NCBI GenBank assembly: GCA_051005875.1
Contig: JBPCIX010000022.1
Span: 1-64,000 of the forward strand
DNA: 64,000 bases
Reading direction: 5' to 3'
DNA from: JBPCIX01 sp051005875
GTDB taxonomy: Bacteria > Actinomycetota > CADDZG01 > JAHWKV01
Every line of letters begins with the position of its first letter. Positions within the stretch are counted from its first letter, which is position 1. The translations under genes and the position numbers were made by a program. This document shows, piece by piece, positions 56,301 to 63,813 of this stretch. The notes under the pieces are model-generated. The model had not been told where the DNA came from. It saw only the letters and a list, made by a program, of their open reading frames with translations, and made no database searches.

Positions 56301-57072
56301 TGCGCCGCTGATCACGGCGGTCGATCCACCAACCGGGCCCACTTTGGGCGCGACCAAAGTAAGGATTGCCGGCAAAGGGTTCTTAAGGGCTACCAAGGCT
56401 GTGGCGTTCGGTGGACTGCCGGCGCCTTTCACCGTGGCGTCGGACACCGAGATCGAAGCCACCAGCCCTGCTCACCCGGCGGGCGATGTATCGGTGGCGG
56501 TCAGTACCACCGAGAATTTGCAGGCAGTCCCCAAAGTGGCCGGGGCAAACTTGTTCACTTACCTGCTTCCGAAGGTCGCAGTCCCCCTCGATGAGGACCC
56601 GGGCAAGGGAGGGACCGATGGCGGCAAGGCCATTGTTCAGCCGGTCATTCCCGGCGGTGGGACTACGTCAGCGGCGCCGGTCACCCAACCCGCCCAGGCG
56701 CCTAATCCCCAGCCTCTTGGCAATGCCCAGCCGGGCTCAATTGCTCAGCAAAATCCCTCGGCCGTCTTGAGCCCAGGCGCGGCGCCGAATCCCGGCTTTG
56801 CCTTAGCGCCGGGCGGCGCAGGCTCTCCGCTTGCTAATCCACGAACTGCGTCCGCGGGGGTTGCGGTTGGCGGCTATCAAGACGAACCCAGTGCCGCTCC
56901 GCGCCTCGCCATGGTTGCTCTGAATGACCGGGAAGTGACGCGGGCATGCTTCATGGGCGGATCGACCCTGCTGCTCCTGCTGTTCGGGTTCTCTTTGTCA
57001 TTTGCCAGACGACGACCTCTGGCGGGACATGCAGACGCAACCGAAGCCTGCCCTGCGCCCCAGATCGCATAG
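53365..57072 (+). CDS. Large anchored surface protein with SBBP-type propeller and three TIG domains
   Basis: An exported protein of about 1235 residues. After a basic signal segment (VVALGAAFALVVLPSAGPAL) comes the N-terminal domain found in SBBP-repeat proteins (RFELNRGQAPKEVKFLV, GVYPGIDLLFYE, LEYDFLVSPGANPASI, 80-290). Then SBBP beta-propeller repeats (GNAYLAGWTAKSFPT, GNAYIGGTTSWYDFPTTANAF, GNFFVVGITVSYNFPVTANAF), three IPT/TIG Ig-like domains (about 796, 892 and 981 on), a Pro/Ala spacer and a C-terminal helix (LLLLLFGFSLSFARRRP). It is probably an adhesive or structural surface protein. The start is uncertain: TTG at 53365 or GTG at 53338 near a GAGGGAG site; longer frames overlap the previous gene. 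Confidence 0.87.
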   Translation: MKTQNALQRAKGPGQSGFSKRARRVVALGAAFALVVLPSAGPALEGGQAPTPRAAKPAAQASQPSLARLKDGPKAQAKALKSFGNQPLRFELNRGQAPKEVKFLVRTPKQTLFLTSTEMILMSTGGADETAALGKGPAPVRISLAKRGAKPKISGVSRLPGVSNYFQGRDSKAWVTGAPSFAKVLYKGVYPGIDLLFYENRKGGGLEYDFLVSPGANPASITQSISGATRLGLDKGELVITAPGNEIRQSAPVIYQKIDGRRRLIKGAYMLGDRNSLGFRVGRYDESRTLIIDPVLAWSTLMGDNGSSGDTGSASDGSGTGSNHGPQVATDASGNAYLAGWTAKSFPTQAAFQPVPAGGFVAKFAPNGSLIYSTYLGESSTFPHDIAVDSVGNAYIGGTTSWYDFPTTANAFRPASPSTMQLSKKDGGEHGPVLGSGSPTSFLSKLDIVGRLAYSTYLWPTQGDRGGGSVDNLSAVSVAVSDEKNVFVTGLDFTGTRSGETWAFPYRACPGADNENGGRAVPFVAKFDTGVVAGVPAAAQGSVEGPPPLFLKCGYGGRDLALHGGSLYALDDGFGSRITTSGPPYEPKGVWRLGTADGSPGAHSDLTGLAIATSPTGSPDTSVYVSNKTSITKLDENLAAVEPALSPGSGVILNISVDSKGKLYAVGQGRLGDISTTPDAYQKELRGGVRDAFVMVFDAAGSRVYSTWLGGSPSKPPALTDAEVPCEPLLTSGDDHGTGVGVDGLGNFFVVGITVSYNFPVTANAFQKERKTRCVDGSPGADSFMSDVFAAKFTDALPSLTGIAPEQGFVCERTKVTIKGTGFPDTPAVTFGGRAAEVIGVTHDPDPAKGDTITVMSPTMDAPGPAEVKVTSAGGNSSSTALLGSFRYLPATPPTVQSVSPVSGSPLGGEPVTIAGSFACVTKIAFGDVPPKDFVLSDDRTKITATSPEHDPGPVHVTVATAAGVPGIPQSLNADLFTFAPLITAVDPPTGPTLGATKVRIAGKGFLRATKAVAFGGLPAPFTVASDTEIEATSPAHPAGDVSVAVSTTENLQAVPKVAGANLFTYLLPKVAVPLDEDPGKGGTDGGKAIVQPVIPGGGTTSAAPVTQPAQAPNPQPLGNAQPGSIAQQNPSAVLSPGAAPNPGFALAPGGAGSPLANPRTASAGVAVGGYQDEPSAAPRLAMVALNDREVTRACFMGGSTLLLLLFGFSLSFARRRPLAGHADATEACPAPQIA

Positions 57073-57078
57073 GCGCCC

Positions 57079-59868
57079 TTGAGGAACAAACTTCGCTCTG
57101 GTCGGCGAGGCTGGGCCAAAAAGCTTCTAGCAACGTCGGCCCTCGGCGCCTTTGCCCTGACGAGTCTTGCGCCGCAGGCAAACGGCGCGCTGGGTAACCG
57201 CTCTCCGGAACCCGGCACGGTGGACACCGTTGCCGGTCCGGGCTACTGCTTGGGCCGCTCTGTCCTGGACCCTAAATCGCTAGGCATCAGGTCTCTCGCC
57301 GTGAGCCCCGAGGGGCAGCTTGTCGTCGACGCCGGCCCCCCGAACTCAGGTCTTTTCGGCGTGGTACCTGCTGAGGGCTACGGCGTTTATCGTGCCAGGC
57401 CCAAAACCGTGTATTCCCAGGCTCAGTTGCTCCAGAAAAATCGAGACAACCTGTATAAGCCCTGGGCTCTTCGAGGCGGAAGCGCGCCGGGCCTCGGCCT
57501 CATGCGCTTGCCGAGAATGGACGCCAAGCAGGTTGCAACTGCCGATGAACGTGCCATCCTGATGCCGCATATTTACGATTCAGGCCTCCGCCGAGATTAC
57601 TCTCCAGACGCAAATTTCACCCCTTTTCTTGGAAACACCGATGGCGCGCCACGTTCGCTCGGAGACGGCGCCCTTGCGGCCAAGGCCGGCTTCACGGCGA
57701 TTCAGGCTCTTGCGATGGACGAACAACTCAACATTTATGTGGCCGACCAGGCCGGAACTAAAGCCAAGAATGCCCAAATACGGTTTGTTAATAACAACTT
57801 CATACCCAAAGCGGTCCCGTCGGCCATCATCCTATATGCGGGCACTTCTCAAGAGCGAGCCGTTAAACCAGGCGCTATCGACACCGTCGCCGGTAAAGGG
57901 CGCAAGCCAAATGCCGGAGATGACGGCCCCGCCCTTCAAGCAGGCATTGGAACCACCTCATCTATGGTGGTCGCCGGGAAACGGCTCTACATCGCCTCAT
58001 ACATAAAAGGGGGTGCCGGACGTCGGGGGGACGCCCGTGTGAGGATGGTGAACCTGGGGTCCGAGCAGCTCGAGGCTCACGGCCTTGTCATCAAGCCGGG
58101 GACCATAGCCACCGTTGCCGGCGGGCATGGCACCGGTTTCGCCGGTGACGGGGGCCCGGCCCGGAGAGGCTCCTTCTCACAAATAACGGGAATGGCGGCC
58201 GACGCCGATGGGAACCTTTACCTGGCCGACCGCGACCACCACCGGATCCGCAGGGTCGACTCGAAGGGCAGGATCACGACCGTTGCCGGTACCGGCGGCG
58301 CCGGTCCGCGCGACGGAGGATTCAACGGCAACAATTTGCCGGCTGTAAAGGCCAAGCTCAACCGGCCGTTTGACGTGAAAACCGGGCCGCAAGGACGCCT
58401 GTACATCACCGATGACATGAACGGTCAGATCCGATACATCGACTCGGGAGGAATAATTCACGCCGCCTTTGGCAGCGGAATTGGCCTGACGTGGACCTGT
58501 CGGCCTCAAAAATCGTTGCCCGCCTCTGGGCCGGAACGAGGCGCAGAGGCAAAGCGGGACCAAGTAAGGCAGGGACCACTCGGGAGCGTGGACCTTCCAA
58601 CCCGGTCTGAACTGCCGACTAACTTCGGGGGCCCCTCAAGCCTGGCTACTGGAGGTCCGAGGGGCGTTTACGTCGCCACGCCGGAGTTGGGCCAGGTGAA
58701 GCTCATCGAGCCATCGGGCGTTGTCAGCACCGTGGCTGGGGACGGCCGGGATGTGTGCCCGCCCGCCAAAACGTGCCCGCCTTCGGGCGGCGACGGAGGC
58801 CCTGCTCTGTCGGCCCGCCTAGACGCACCGGCCCTGGTGGCGGCGAGCCCCCGCAAGGGTTTCTACGTATTCGACAGGAAAGAGAACCGGATTCGCTTCG
58901 TGAACACTAGCTTGAAGCCCCTGCGGATCAACGGCGTCAAAGTCGCTCCCGGCGCAATTGCGGGCATCGCCGGGGCCCAGGGGGACGCGCCCGGTGCCAC
59001 CACTGCGCCCGGTGCGCCCGGTGCGCCCGGTGCGCCTGATCCCAAGAAGGCCGTCTCCGCGGCCGTGCCGGCCGTCAGTTCGCTTGCTGCTGATCGCGCA
59101 GGCAACCTCTTCATAGCCGAGCCGGACAGCAAACGAATTAGGCGAATTGATAGCGCCGGCGCCATCAGCACATTTATCGGCGAAGGTGGTGACTTCAACG
59201 TGGGATCGTCTGGCTGCTGCACGTCTCCTTCGGTGGTCGCCCCTGGCCCAAGAGGGAGCCTCTACATTTACGACAAAGTCGCCCTGAAGGTCTTTCTCGC
59301 CAACAGGGGGACTTCTCAAGTGACGGTGCACGGCCAGAAGGTTGCCGCAGGCGCCATTGCCCCGGTCGCCGGCAACGGTAAGACGGGATTTGGCGGCGAT
59401 AACGGACCGGCCCTGACAGGCTCCTTCACGGGGCCTGAAGCTATGACTACCGATGGGAAGGGCAATCTTTATATCGTCGATCGGCCGGAGGCAACTGTTC
59501 GTAAGGTCGACTCTAAGGGTGTCATCACTACCGTCGCGGGGGCCGGCGGCACCCTAAGCATCTCCGCCGCTTTGGGCGCCGGCGGGTTCAACGGCGACGG
59601 GTTAAAGGGCCAGCTGACCGCCTTCAGCAATCCCTCGGGGATCGCCCTCGACTCCTGCGGCAATCTGCTGATAGCCGACTCCAACAACGACCGTGTCCGG
59701 CGGCTTAACTTGAGGCTACCGTGCGGGGTCTCGGCCGGCCAGACTTCCGGCGCCACTTCGTCCTCGGGGTTGCCGCCTGCACTGCTCATCGGCGGCCCAG
59801 CCGTCCTCGTGCTTGCTGGAGTGATCTATCTGCTCGTTAGGCGGACCCGCTCTTCAGACTCTGAGTAA
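57079..59868 (+). CDS. Large anchored NHL-repeat surface protein
   Basis: A 929-residue exported protein beginning at a TTG seven bases after the previous stop. The signal segment is KKLLATSALGAFALTSLAP. NHL propeller repeats recur through the protein (GNLYLADRDHHRIRRVDSKG, GNLFIAEPDSKRIRRIDSAG, GNLYIVDRPEATVRKVDSKG, GNLLIADSNNDRVRRLN), separated by Gly-rich loops with TVAGxG. A collagen-like GAPGAPGAP insert is coded by 9-base repeats near 59010-59040. It ends in a membrane helix (LLIGGPAVLVLAGVIYLLV) with RRTRSSDSE. It is likely co-transcribed with the TIG protein and may act with it at the surface. Confidence 0.88.
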   Translation: MRNKLRSGRRGWAKKLLATSALGAFALTSLAPQANGALGNRSPEPGTVDTVAGPGYCLGRSVLDPKSLGIRSLAVSPEGQLVVDAGPPNSGLFGVVPAEGYGVYRARPKTVYSQAQLLQKNRDNLYKPWALRGGSAPGLGLMRLPRMDAKQVATADERAILMPHIYDSGLRRDYSPDANFTPFLGNTDGAPRSLGDGALAAKAGFTAIQALAMDEQLNIYVADQAGTKAKNAQIRFVNNNFIPKAVPSAIILYAGTSQERAVKPGAIDTVAGKGRKPNAGDDGPALQAGIGTTSSMVVAGKRLYIASYIKGGAGRRGDARVRMVNLGSEQLEAHGLVIKPGTIATVAGGHGTGFAGDGGPARRGSFSQITGMAADADGNLYLADRDHHRIRRVDSKGRITTVAGTGGAGPRDGGFNGNNLPAVKAKLNRPFDVKTGPQGRLYITDDMNGQIRYIDSGGIIHAAFGSGIGLTWTCRPQKSLPASGPERGAEAKRDQVRQGPLGSVDLPTRSELPTNFGGPSSLATGGPRGVYVATPELGQVKLIEPSGVVSTVAGDGRDVCPPAKTCPPSGGDGGPALSARLDAPALVAASPRKGFYVFDRKENRIRFVNTSLKPLRINGVKVAPGAIAGIAGAQGDAPGATTAPGAPGAPGAPDPKKAVSAAVPAVSSLAADRAGNLFIAEPDSKRIRRIDSAGAISTFIGEGGDFNVGSSGCCTSPSVVAPGPRGSLYIYDKVALKVFLANRGTSQVTVHGQKVAAGAIAPVAGNGKTGFGGDNGPALTGSFTGPEAMTTDGKGNLYIVDRPEATVRKVDSKGVITTVAGAGGTLSISAALGAGGFNGDGLKGQLTAFSNPSGIALDSCGNLLIADSNNDRVRRLNLRLPCGVSAGQTSGATSSSGLPPALLIGGPAVLVLAGVIYLLVRRTRSSDSE

Positions 59869-59886
59869 GGGCCCTCAACGTCCAGG
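59867..59886 (+). repeat. 20-bp copy of a vapC 3' end at the NHL gene stop
   Basis: AAGGGCCCTCAACGTCCAGG starts inside the NHL gene stop codon and is identical to the end of the PIN toxin gene at 61514-61533; the similarity continues with small changes through CCGCAAT. No other part of a toxin gene is seen here. The rest of the gap to 60084 holds no convincing gene. Confidence 0.7.
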
Positions 59887-60083
59887 GGCCGCAATGACCC
59901 CTCTCGCCTATTGCGCCAAAGGGCGGAAGCGATCGAAATAACCTTTCCCTCGTCCTCCGAGCCGCAGAACTGGAAGCCGTACTCCCGGCACATCTGGCCG
60001 AATTCCTGTGGCTTGCCGGTCACTCTGCATCATCACCTTTTAGTGGGCAGGAATCAGGGGGGCTGCAGGCGTAGTATTGGGGT

Positions 60084-60296
60084 ATGCGAACTGACTTCAA
60101 GGCAGTAGTCAAAAGGGACGACAAGTGGTGGATCGGATGGGTCGAGGAAATTTCGGGAGTGAATTCGCAAGGTGAAACTCGCGACGAGCTCATGGAGAAT
60201 CTGAAATCTGCTTTGTTCGAAGCCCTTGAAATGAATAGGGAGTCAGCCCGCAGCGCCGCGGGCGAGGAGTTTGAAGAAGTAACAATCTCGACTTGA
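60084..60296 (+). CDS. HicB-like antitoxin (solitary)
   Basis: A 70-residue protein with the HicB partial RNase H-like fold: FKAVVKRDDKWWIGWVEEISGVNSQGETRDELMENLKSAL is typical, shown here as KWWIGWVEEISGVNSQG and ELMENLKSALFEAL. No HicA toxin lies on either side. TAGTAT is exactly six bases before the ATG, a leaderless start. It opens the 3.8-kb toxin-antitoxin island. Confidence 0.8.
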   Translation: MRTDFKAVVKRDDKWWIGWVEEISGVNSQGETRDELMENLKSALFEALEMNRESARSAAGEEFEEVTIST

Positions 60297-60323
60297 AACG
60301 CCGGTCGTCCCAGGAGGTTAACA

Positions 60324-60758
60324 ATGACAAAGCTTCGGCCTTATCTGAATTTTGAAGGAGACGCTGAGGAAGCATTCAACTTCTACAGGTCCGTGTTCGG
60401 CGGCGAGTTCGTGTCGTTTTTCCGGTTCAAGGATTTTCCGATGGAAGGCGTGACCGTACCCGTCGAGGATGAAGGCAAGATGGTGCACATCAGCTTGGAA
60501 ATCGCCGACGACCAAATCTTGATGGCCAGCGACGCACTTCCGGCTCTCGGACAAAAGCTGGTTCAAGGCAACAACGCCCACATCTCGGTTCACCCAGAAA
60601 GCCGGGAAGAGGCCGACAGAATCTTCAGCGGTCTCTCAGACGGCGGCACCGTCGAGATGCCGATCGGCGACCAGCCGTGGGGCGATTATTACGGAAGCTT
60701 CAAGGACAGGTTCGGCGTCCAGTGGATGGTTAATTACAGCCCGCCGCGGGAACCTTAG
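60324..60758 (+). CDS. PhnB-like VOC-superfamily protein
   Basis: A 144-residue glyoxalase/vicinal-oxygen-chelate protein of the PhnB/YjdN type: LRPYLNFEGDAEEAFNFYRSVFGGEF at the start, ISLEIADDQILMASD, HISVHPESREEADRIF and PWGDYYGSFKDRFGVQWMVN at the end. Function of the family is mostly unknown. It has a strong AGGAGG site, unlike its leaderless neighbours. Confidence 0.9.
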   Translation: MTKLRPYLNFEGDAEEAFNFYRSVFGGEFVSFFRFKDFPMEGVTVPVEDEGKMVHISLEIADDQILMASDALPALGQKLVQGNNAHISVHPESREEADRIFSGLSDGGTVEMPIGDQPWGDYYGSFKDRFGVQWMVNYSPPREP

Positions 60759-60847
60759 TAGGAGTCTTAAGGCCCCGAGGCCGACGTCGCGGGCGCGGAG
60801 GAACGCCTGGGTGGCAGCCGCCCGGCTATGTGCTACCATTGTGCGTC

Positions 60848-61138
60848 ATGGGCCAAACTAAGTCCGTCGGAATCAGGCAGCTCAGACAGAACCTCAGCGT
60901 CTACATCAGCAGGGTGCGTAAGGGAGAGCGGTATCAGGTCACCGAAAGAGGAGTTCCGGTAGCCGTTCTGGGCCCCATCTCTGGATCCCACGGCACCCTG
61001 GACCGCCTGGCGGCACAGGGCCTCGTTCAGCGGGCATCCAGGGATCCTGCCTCTTTAGGCCCCCCGCCTTCTCCTCACAAGAAGCCTAAGATGTCGGCCA
61101 GCAAGGCCCTGGCCCAGCTTCGCGCTGATGACCGATGA
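60848..61138 (+). CDS. Phd/YefM-type antitoxin
   Basis: A 96-residue antitoxin: SVGIRQLRQNLSVYISRVRKGERYQVTERGVPVAVLGP is the family N-terminal domain, visible as IRQLRQNLSVYISRV and VTERGVPVAVLGP. The tail (SASKALAQLRADDR) would wrap the toxin. The ATG at 60848 follows a TACCAT box by eight bases; the frame from 60830 is rejected. It overlaps the PIN toxin gene by 11 bases. Confidence 0.88.
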   Translation: MGQTKSVGIRQLRQNLSVYISRVRKGERYQVTERGVPVAVLGPISGSHGTLDRLAAQGLVQRASRDPASLGPPPSPHKKPKMSASKALAQLRADDR

Positions 61139-61544
61139 AGATGGGGCCCAGGCTCTCACGTACCTGGATTCGTCTGCGATCGTCAAGCTCATTCTTCCGG
61201 AACCCGAAAGCGGGGCTCTGTCGGAGTTTCTAGCGGGCAGAAACCTGGTAAGCAGCCGGCTGGGTGAAATTGAAAGCCGCAGAGCCATAATGCTGACGGG
61301 GAGCGACGAGGAAGTGACGGCACGCGAGCAAGAGGTGCTCGACAGCATTGACCTTATCGAGATATCCCCCACGATTGCGAGTGATGCGGCTGGACTTGAG
61401 CCGCCCGCACTGCGAACTCTCGACGCCATCCATCTGGCAACGGCTCTGGCGCTCGGAGAGGACCTCGACTGTGTGGTTGTTTACGATCACCGGCTTGCTG
61501 CCGCTACGCGGGAAAGGGCCCTCAACGTCCAGGGCCCGCAATAG
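61128..61544 (+). CDS. VapC-type PIN toxin
   Basis: A 138-residue PIN ribonuclease with all conserved acids: TYLDSSAIVKL, LGEIESRRA, RTLDAIHLATAL and VVYDHRL. It pairs with the Phd-type antitoxin upstream. Its last 20 coding bases are repeated at the end of the NHL gene (59867). It converges with the next PIN gene, 15 bases away. Confidence 0.92.
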   Translation: MTDEDGAQALTYLDSSAIVKLILPEPESGALSEFLAGRNLVSSRLGEIESRRAIMLTGSDEEVTAREQEVLDSIDLIEISPTIASDAAGLEPPALRTLDAIHLATALALGEDLDCVVVYDHRLAAATRERALNVQGPQ

Positions 61545-61559
61545 AAGAATGAAACTTTG

Positions 61560-62007
61560 TCAGCTCGTATCTTCTAGTTCGCGCAGCAGTCGCAGGAAAC
61601 CGGCGGGGTAGATAACCTCGACATCCTCATTCTCGAGACCCGCGGCATGAAAGTGGCGGTCCCGGCTGACAAGGTACATCGCTTCAGCCCTGACCGCCAG
61701 GTCAGCAAGATAGTCGTCATCCAGATCGCCGGGGACCCGCCGCGGCGGGTCGGCGTTGTCCGGATAACCCAATCCTTCCGTTTCAAGCTCTTCGGCGGCC
61801 TGATTTATCTCCTCATGGGTAATTCCATATCGCCCAGCAATTCGGGGCCGCCCCATCACCTCGATGAACTCCCTGATCAGCTCCGGGCAGGTCGCGAGCT
61901 CAAAGACTCCTTCCCGCCATAGATTGAGAAGCTCATGGGCGGCACCGGAGTGCGCGAGGGTTCCGGCGACCAACGCATCCACGTCGATTGCAACTTTTAT
62001 CGGTCAT
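61560..62007 (-). CDS. PIN-domain toxin with apparent +1 frameshift near the start
   Basis: A PIN protein of the COG1569-like group: DALVAGTLAHSG, ATCPELIREFIEVMG, DLDDDYLADLAVRA and YLVSRDRHF. An ATG at 62007 overlaps the antitoxin stop (ATGA) and reads MTDK, but the A-run after it (AAAA, 61995-61998) has one base too many to join the frame VAIDVDALVAG. Without that base the protein would begin MTDKVAIDVDALV, a normal VapC start with the first catalytic Asp. As it stands, only the GTG at 61982 opens the frame, losing that Asp. It is either inactive, corrected by slippage, or a sequencing error. Confidence 0.75.
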
Positions 62008-62243
62008 TTCCGGCGAGGGGTGCGCCGGGCCTTTCGTACCTCTTCCAGTGCCTCTCCGGCAGCCTGAGCGGCAGGCTTTTCTTCGAGCGACGCCTTTGCT
62101 CTGATTCGCTCGAGAGGATCCAGGCCTTGCCGTAGAGCTTCTTCAAGTACGTCCGACTGAGAGCGGCCCATTCTTGCCGCCTTCACCCGAACTCGCCGGA
62201 GCAAATCCTCCTCCACGAGAAGAGTCGTCTTGAATCTTGCCAT
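62004..62243 (-). CDS. Ribbon-helix-helix antitoxin
   Basis: A 79-residue antitoxin: FKTTLLVEEDLLRRVRVKAARMGRSQSDVLEEALRQGL is an RHH/Arc-type DNA-binding fold, seen as FKTTLLVEEDLLRRV and SQSDVLEEALRQGL, with a basic tail. TATTAT lies exactly six bases before the ATG at 62243, so the mRNA is leaderless; the longer open frame to 62498 is rejected. Its stop overlaps the ATG of the PIN gene. Confidence 0.85.
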   Translation of the reverse strand: MARFKTTLLVEEDLLRRVRVKAARMGRSQSDVLEEALRQGLDPLERIRAKASLEEKPAAQAAGEALEEVRKARRTPRRK

Positions 62244-62358
62244 AAAACCATAATACCGTAAAGACATACGACAGGCGAAGATACGGCGCACGAACCTAGC
62301 CGCAGTTAGAGCCGTGATGATTGGGGAAGGAGGGATGATGACGGAAGTTGAATGGACC

Positions 62359-62769
62359 TTACGCCTTGGTTCCCCAAACGGTCCAACCCAGAAAGTTTGC
62401 AGCTTTTGATTGTCTGACGTCGTAGGTGATAAATGGCAAGAGTCCACCGCCGGCTTGATCGGCAGCCCCGAGGTGAAGAGCGTCGAGGGTACGCACACCG
62501 GTTCTTTCGGCTATTTCCGCCGCGCTTTCGCATACGGCCTTTGTGAGTGTGACTTTCTTAACTGCTGCCCAATCCCGGGAGAATTGATCTCGCGCTTTGG
62601 CGTAGTCCTTTCCTTTTAACCCTAGAGCCAGGTTGCGTCTAACTTCGACTTCGGTGTGTCGCCCGGAAATCCAATCGGTGTCCTTTTTCAGGAGCTTAAG
62701 GCAAGCTGTAAAGTCCGCCTCCCGGAAATAGATCTTGAGGAGCGCGCTGGAATCTACATAAACGCTCAC
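62359..62769 (-). CDS. VapC-type PIN toxin
   Basis: A 136-residue PIN ribonuclease: SVYVDSSALLKIYF, TEVEVRRNLAL, RTLDALHLGAA and ITYDVRQSK carry the acidic set. It overlaps the Phd-type antitoxin by four bases (ATGA). Confidence 0.92.
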   Translation of the reverse strand: MSVYVDSSALLKIYFREADFTACLKLLKKDTDWISGRHTEVEVRRNLALGLKGKDYAKARDQFSRDWAAVKKVTLTKAVCESAAEIAERTGVRTLDALHLGAADQAGGGLLPFITYDVRQSKAANFLGWTVWGTKA

Positions 62770-63047
62770 TCTGCCCGGTCTTCTCGCAGGAGGTCTTCCA
62801 CTGTTATCGATGCCCGGAAGCCTTTGTGGTCGGAAAGGTCAAGTTTCCCGGCGCCCGGGGAAATCCACCCTTGACGAATGCCTCGCCGGACAAGGTCGTC
62901 GGCAGTTTCGGGCGGCACGGAAGGGTCGGCCGGACCGATTAAGGCCTTTGGCCGTCCCCGGCTCGTTACGGTAATGACTTCGCCATCCTCAGCTCGATCC
63001 AGATACTCGGAAAGCCGGGCCTTTAAGGTTCTGACGGGCACCTCCAT
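62766..63047 (-). CDS. Phd/YefM-type antitoxin
   Basis: A 93-residue antitoxin: VPVRTLKARLSEYLDRAEDGEVITVTSRGRPKALIGP is the family domain (here TLKARLSEYLDRA and VTSRGRPKALIGP), followed by a flexible toxin-binding tail. TAGTGT is exactly six bases before the ATG: leaderless, probably autoregulated. Confidence 0.9.
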   Translation of the reverse strand: MEVPVRTLKARLSEYLDRAEDGEVITVTSRGRPKALIGPADPSVPPETADDLVRRGIRQGWISPGAGKLDLSDHKGFRASITVEDLLREDRAE

Positions 63048-63159
63048 GTAGTCACACTAACACAATAGATGACCACATTGGGGAACAGGCAATTTGCTGA
63101 GGGGCGAAGACGGCGTCGAAGGCTGCTTTGGGTTAGTCAGACTCTGGTAGGGTTTCGGT

Positions 63160-63384
63160 ATGACCAGCAAACGTAAAATCTCCATTTCGCTCGACCCCGA
63201 ATTGGTGGACGAACTCGAGGCCCAGGGTGTTCCTCTGTCCAGTCAGATCAACCGTGTCCTGAGCGACGAACTGGCGCGGCGCCGTCGAAGCAGGCTACTT
63301 AAGGACCTCCTCGGGGAGATGGATCACAGGGTTGGGAAGGTCGACGAAGCCCTGATCGAAAAGTACGAGGAGTTGCTCAGGTGA
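63160..63384 (+). CDS. CcdA/RHH-type antitoxin
   Basis: A 74-residue antitoxin with KRKISISLDPELVDELEAQG and SQINRVLSDELARRRR, matching CcdA-like RHH proteins. TAGGGT is exactly six bases before the ATG: leaderless. It overlaps the PIN toxin gene by four bases (GTGA). Confidence 0.85.
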   Translation: MTSKRKISISLDPELVDELEAQGVPLSSQINRVLSDELARRRRSRLLKDLLGEMDHRVGKVDEALIEKYEELLR

Positions 63385-63800
63385 CCGGTGGCCTGGTGCT
63401 CGATGCGGAGGCGATTTCCGCGCTGGCGCGGGAGAACTCCCCCGGCAACCAGGAGGTCCGGGCGGCGATGACCGCTGCTGCGCGGCTGGGGAAGGACGTG
63501 ATAGTTGCGACCGTCACACTGGCGGAACTTTACCGGGGCCACGGCCACAATCAGATCGTCGACTCGTGCCTGTCCCGGGAGACTGGAATTGCTACCCGTG
63601 ACACGGACAAAGAGTTTGCACGCCTGGTCGGCGGACTGCTCGCCGGGGCCGGCATGGAATCGGACAACCTTGCCGACGCTCATGTTGTAGCTGCTGCCCT
63701 GGAGGCCGGACGGTGTGTCGTACTGACCGGCGACCGGGACGACATCCAGGCTCTTGCAGCGCCGTACCCGAACATCATCATCCGGGCGCTTCCAACCTGA
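63381..63800 (+). CDS. VapC-type PIN toxin
   Basis: A 139-residue PIN ribonuclease beginning with GTG. Conserved acids: GLVLDAEAISAL, TLAELYRGHG, DNLADAHVVAAA and VVLTGDRDD. Paired with the RHH antitoxin upstream. A relic of an NHL surface protein follows it directly. Confidence 0.92.
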   Translation: MTGGLVLDAEAISALARENSPGNQEVRAAMTAAARLGKDVIVATVTLAELYRGHGHNQIVDSCLSRETGIATRDTDKEFARLVGGLLAGAGMESDNLADAHVVAAALEAGRCVVLTGDRDDIQALAAPYPNIIIRALPT

Positions 63801-63813
63801 AGCCGGCGGGGCC

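Noticed and set aside
59826..60023. Reverse frame MTGKPQEFGQMCREYGFQFCG in the gap after the NHL gene
   Set aside because: Short, starts with GTG, its end is only the complement of the NHL gene and vapC scrap; no family recognised.
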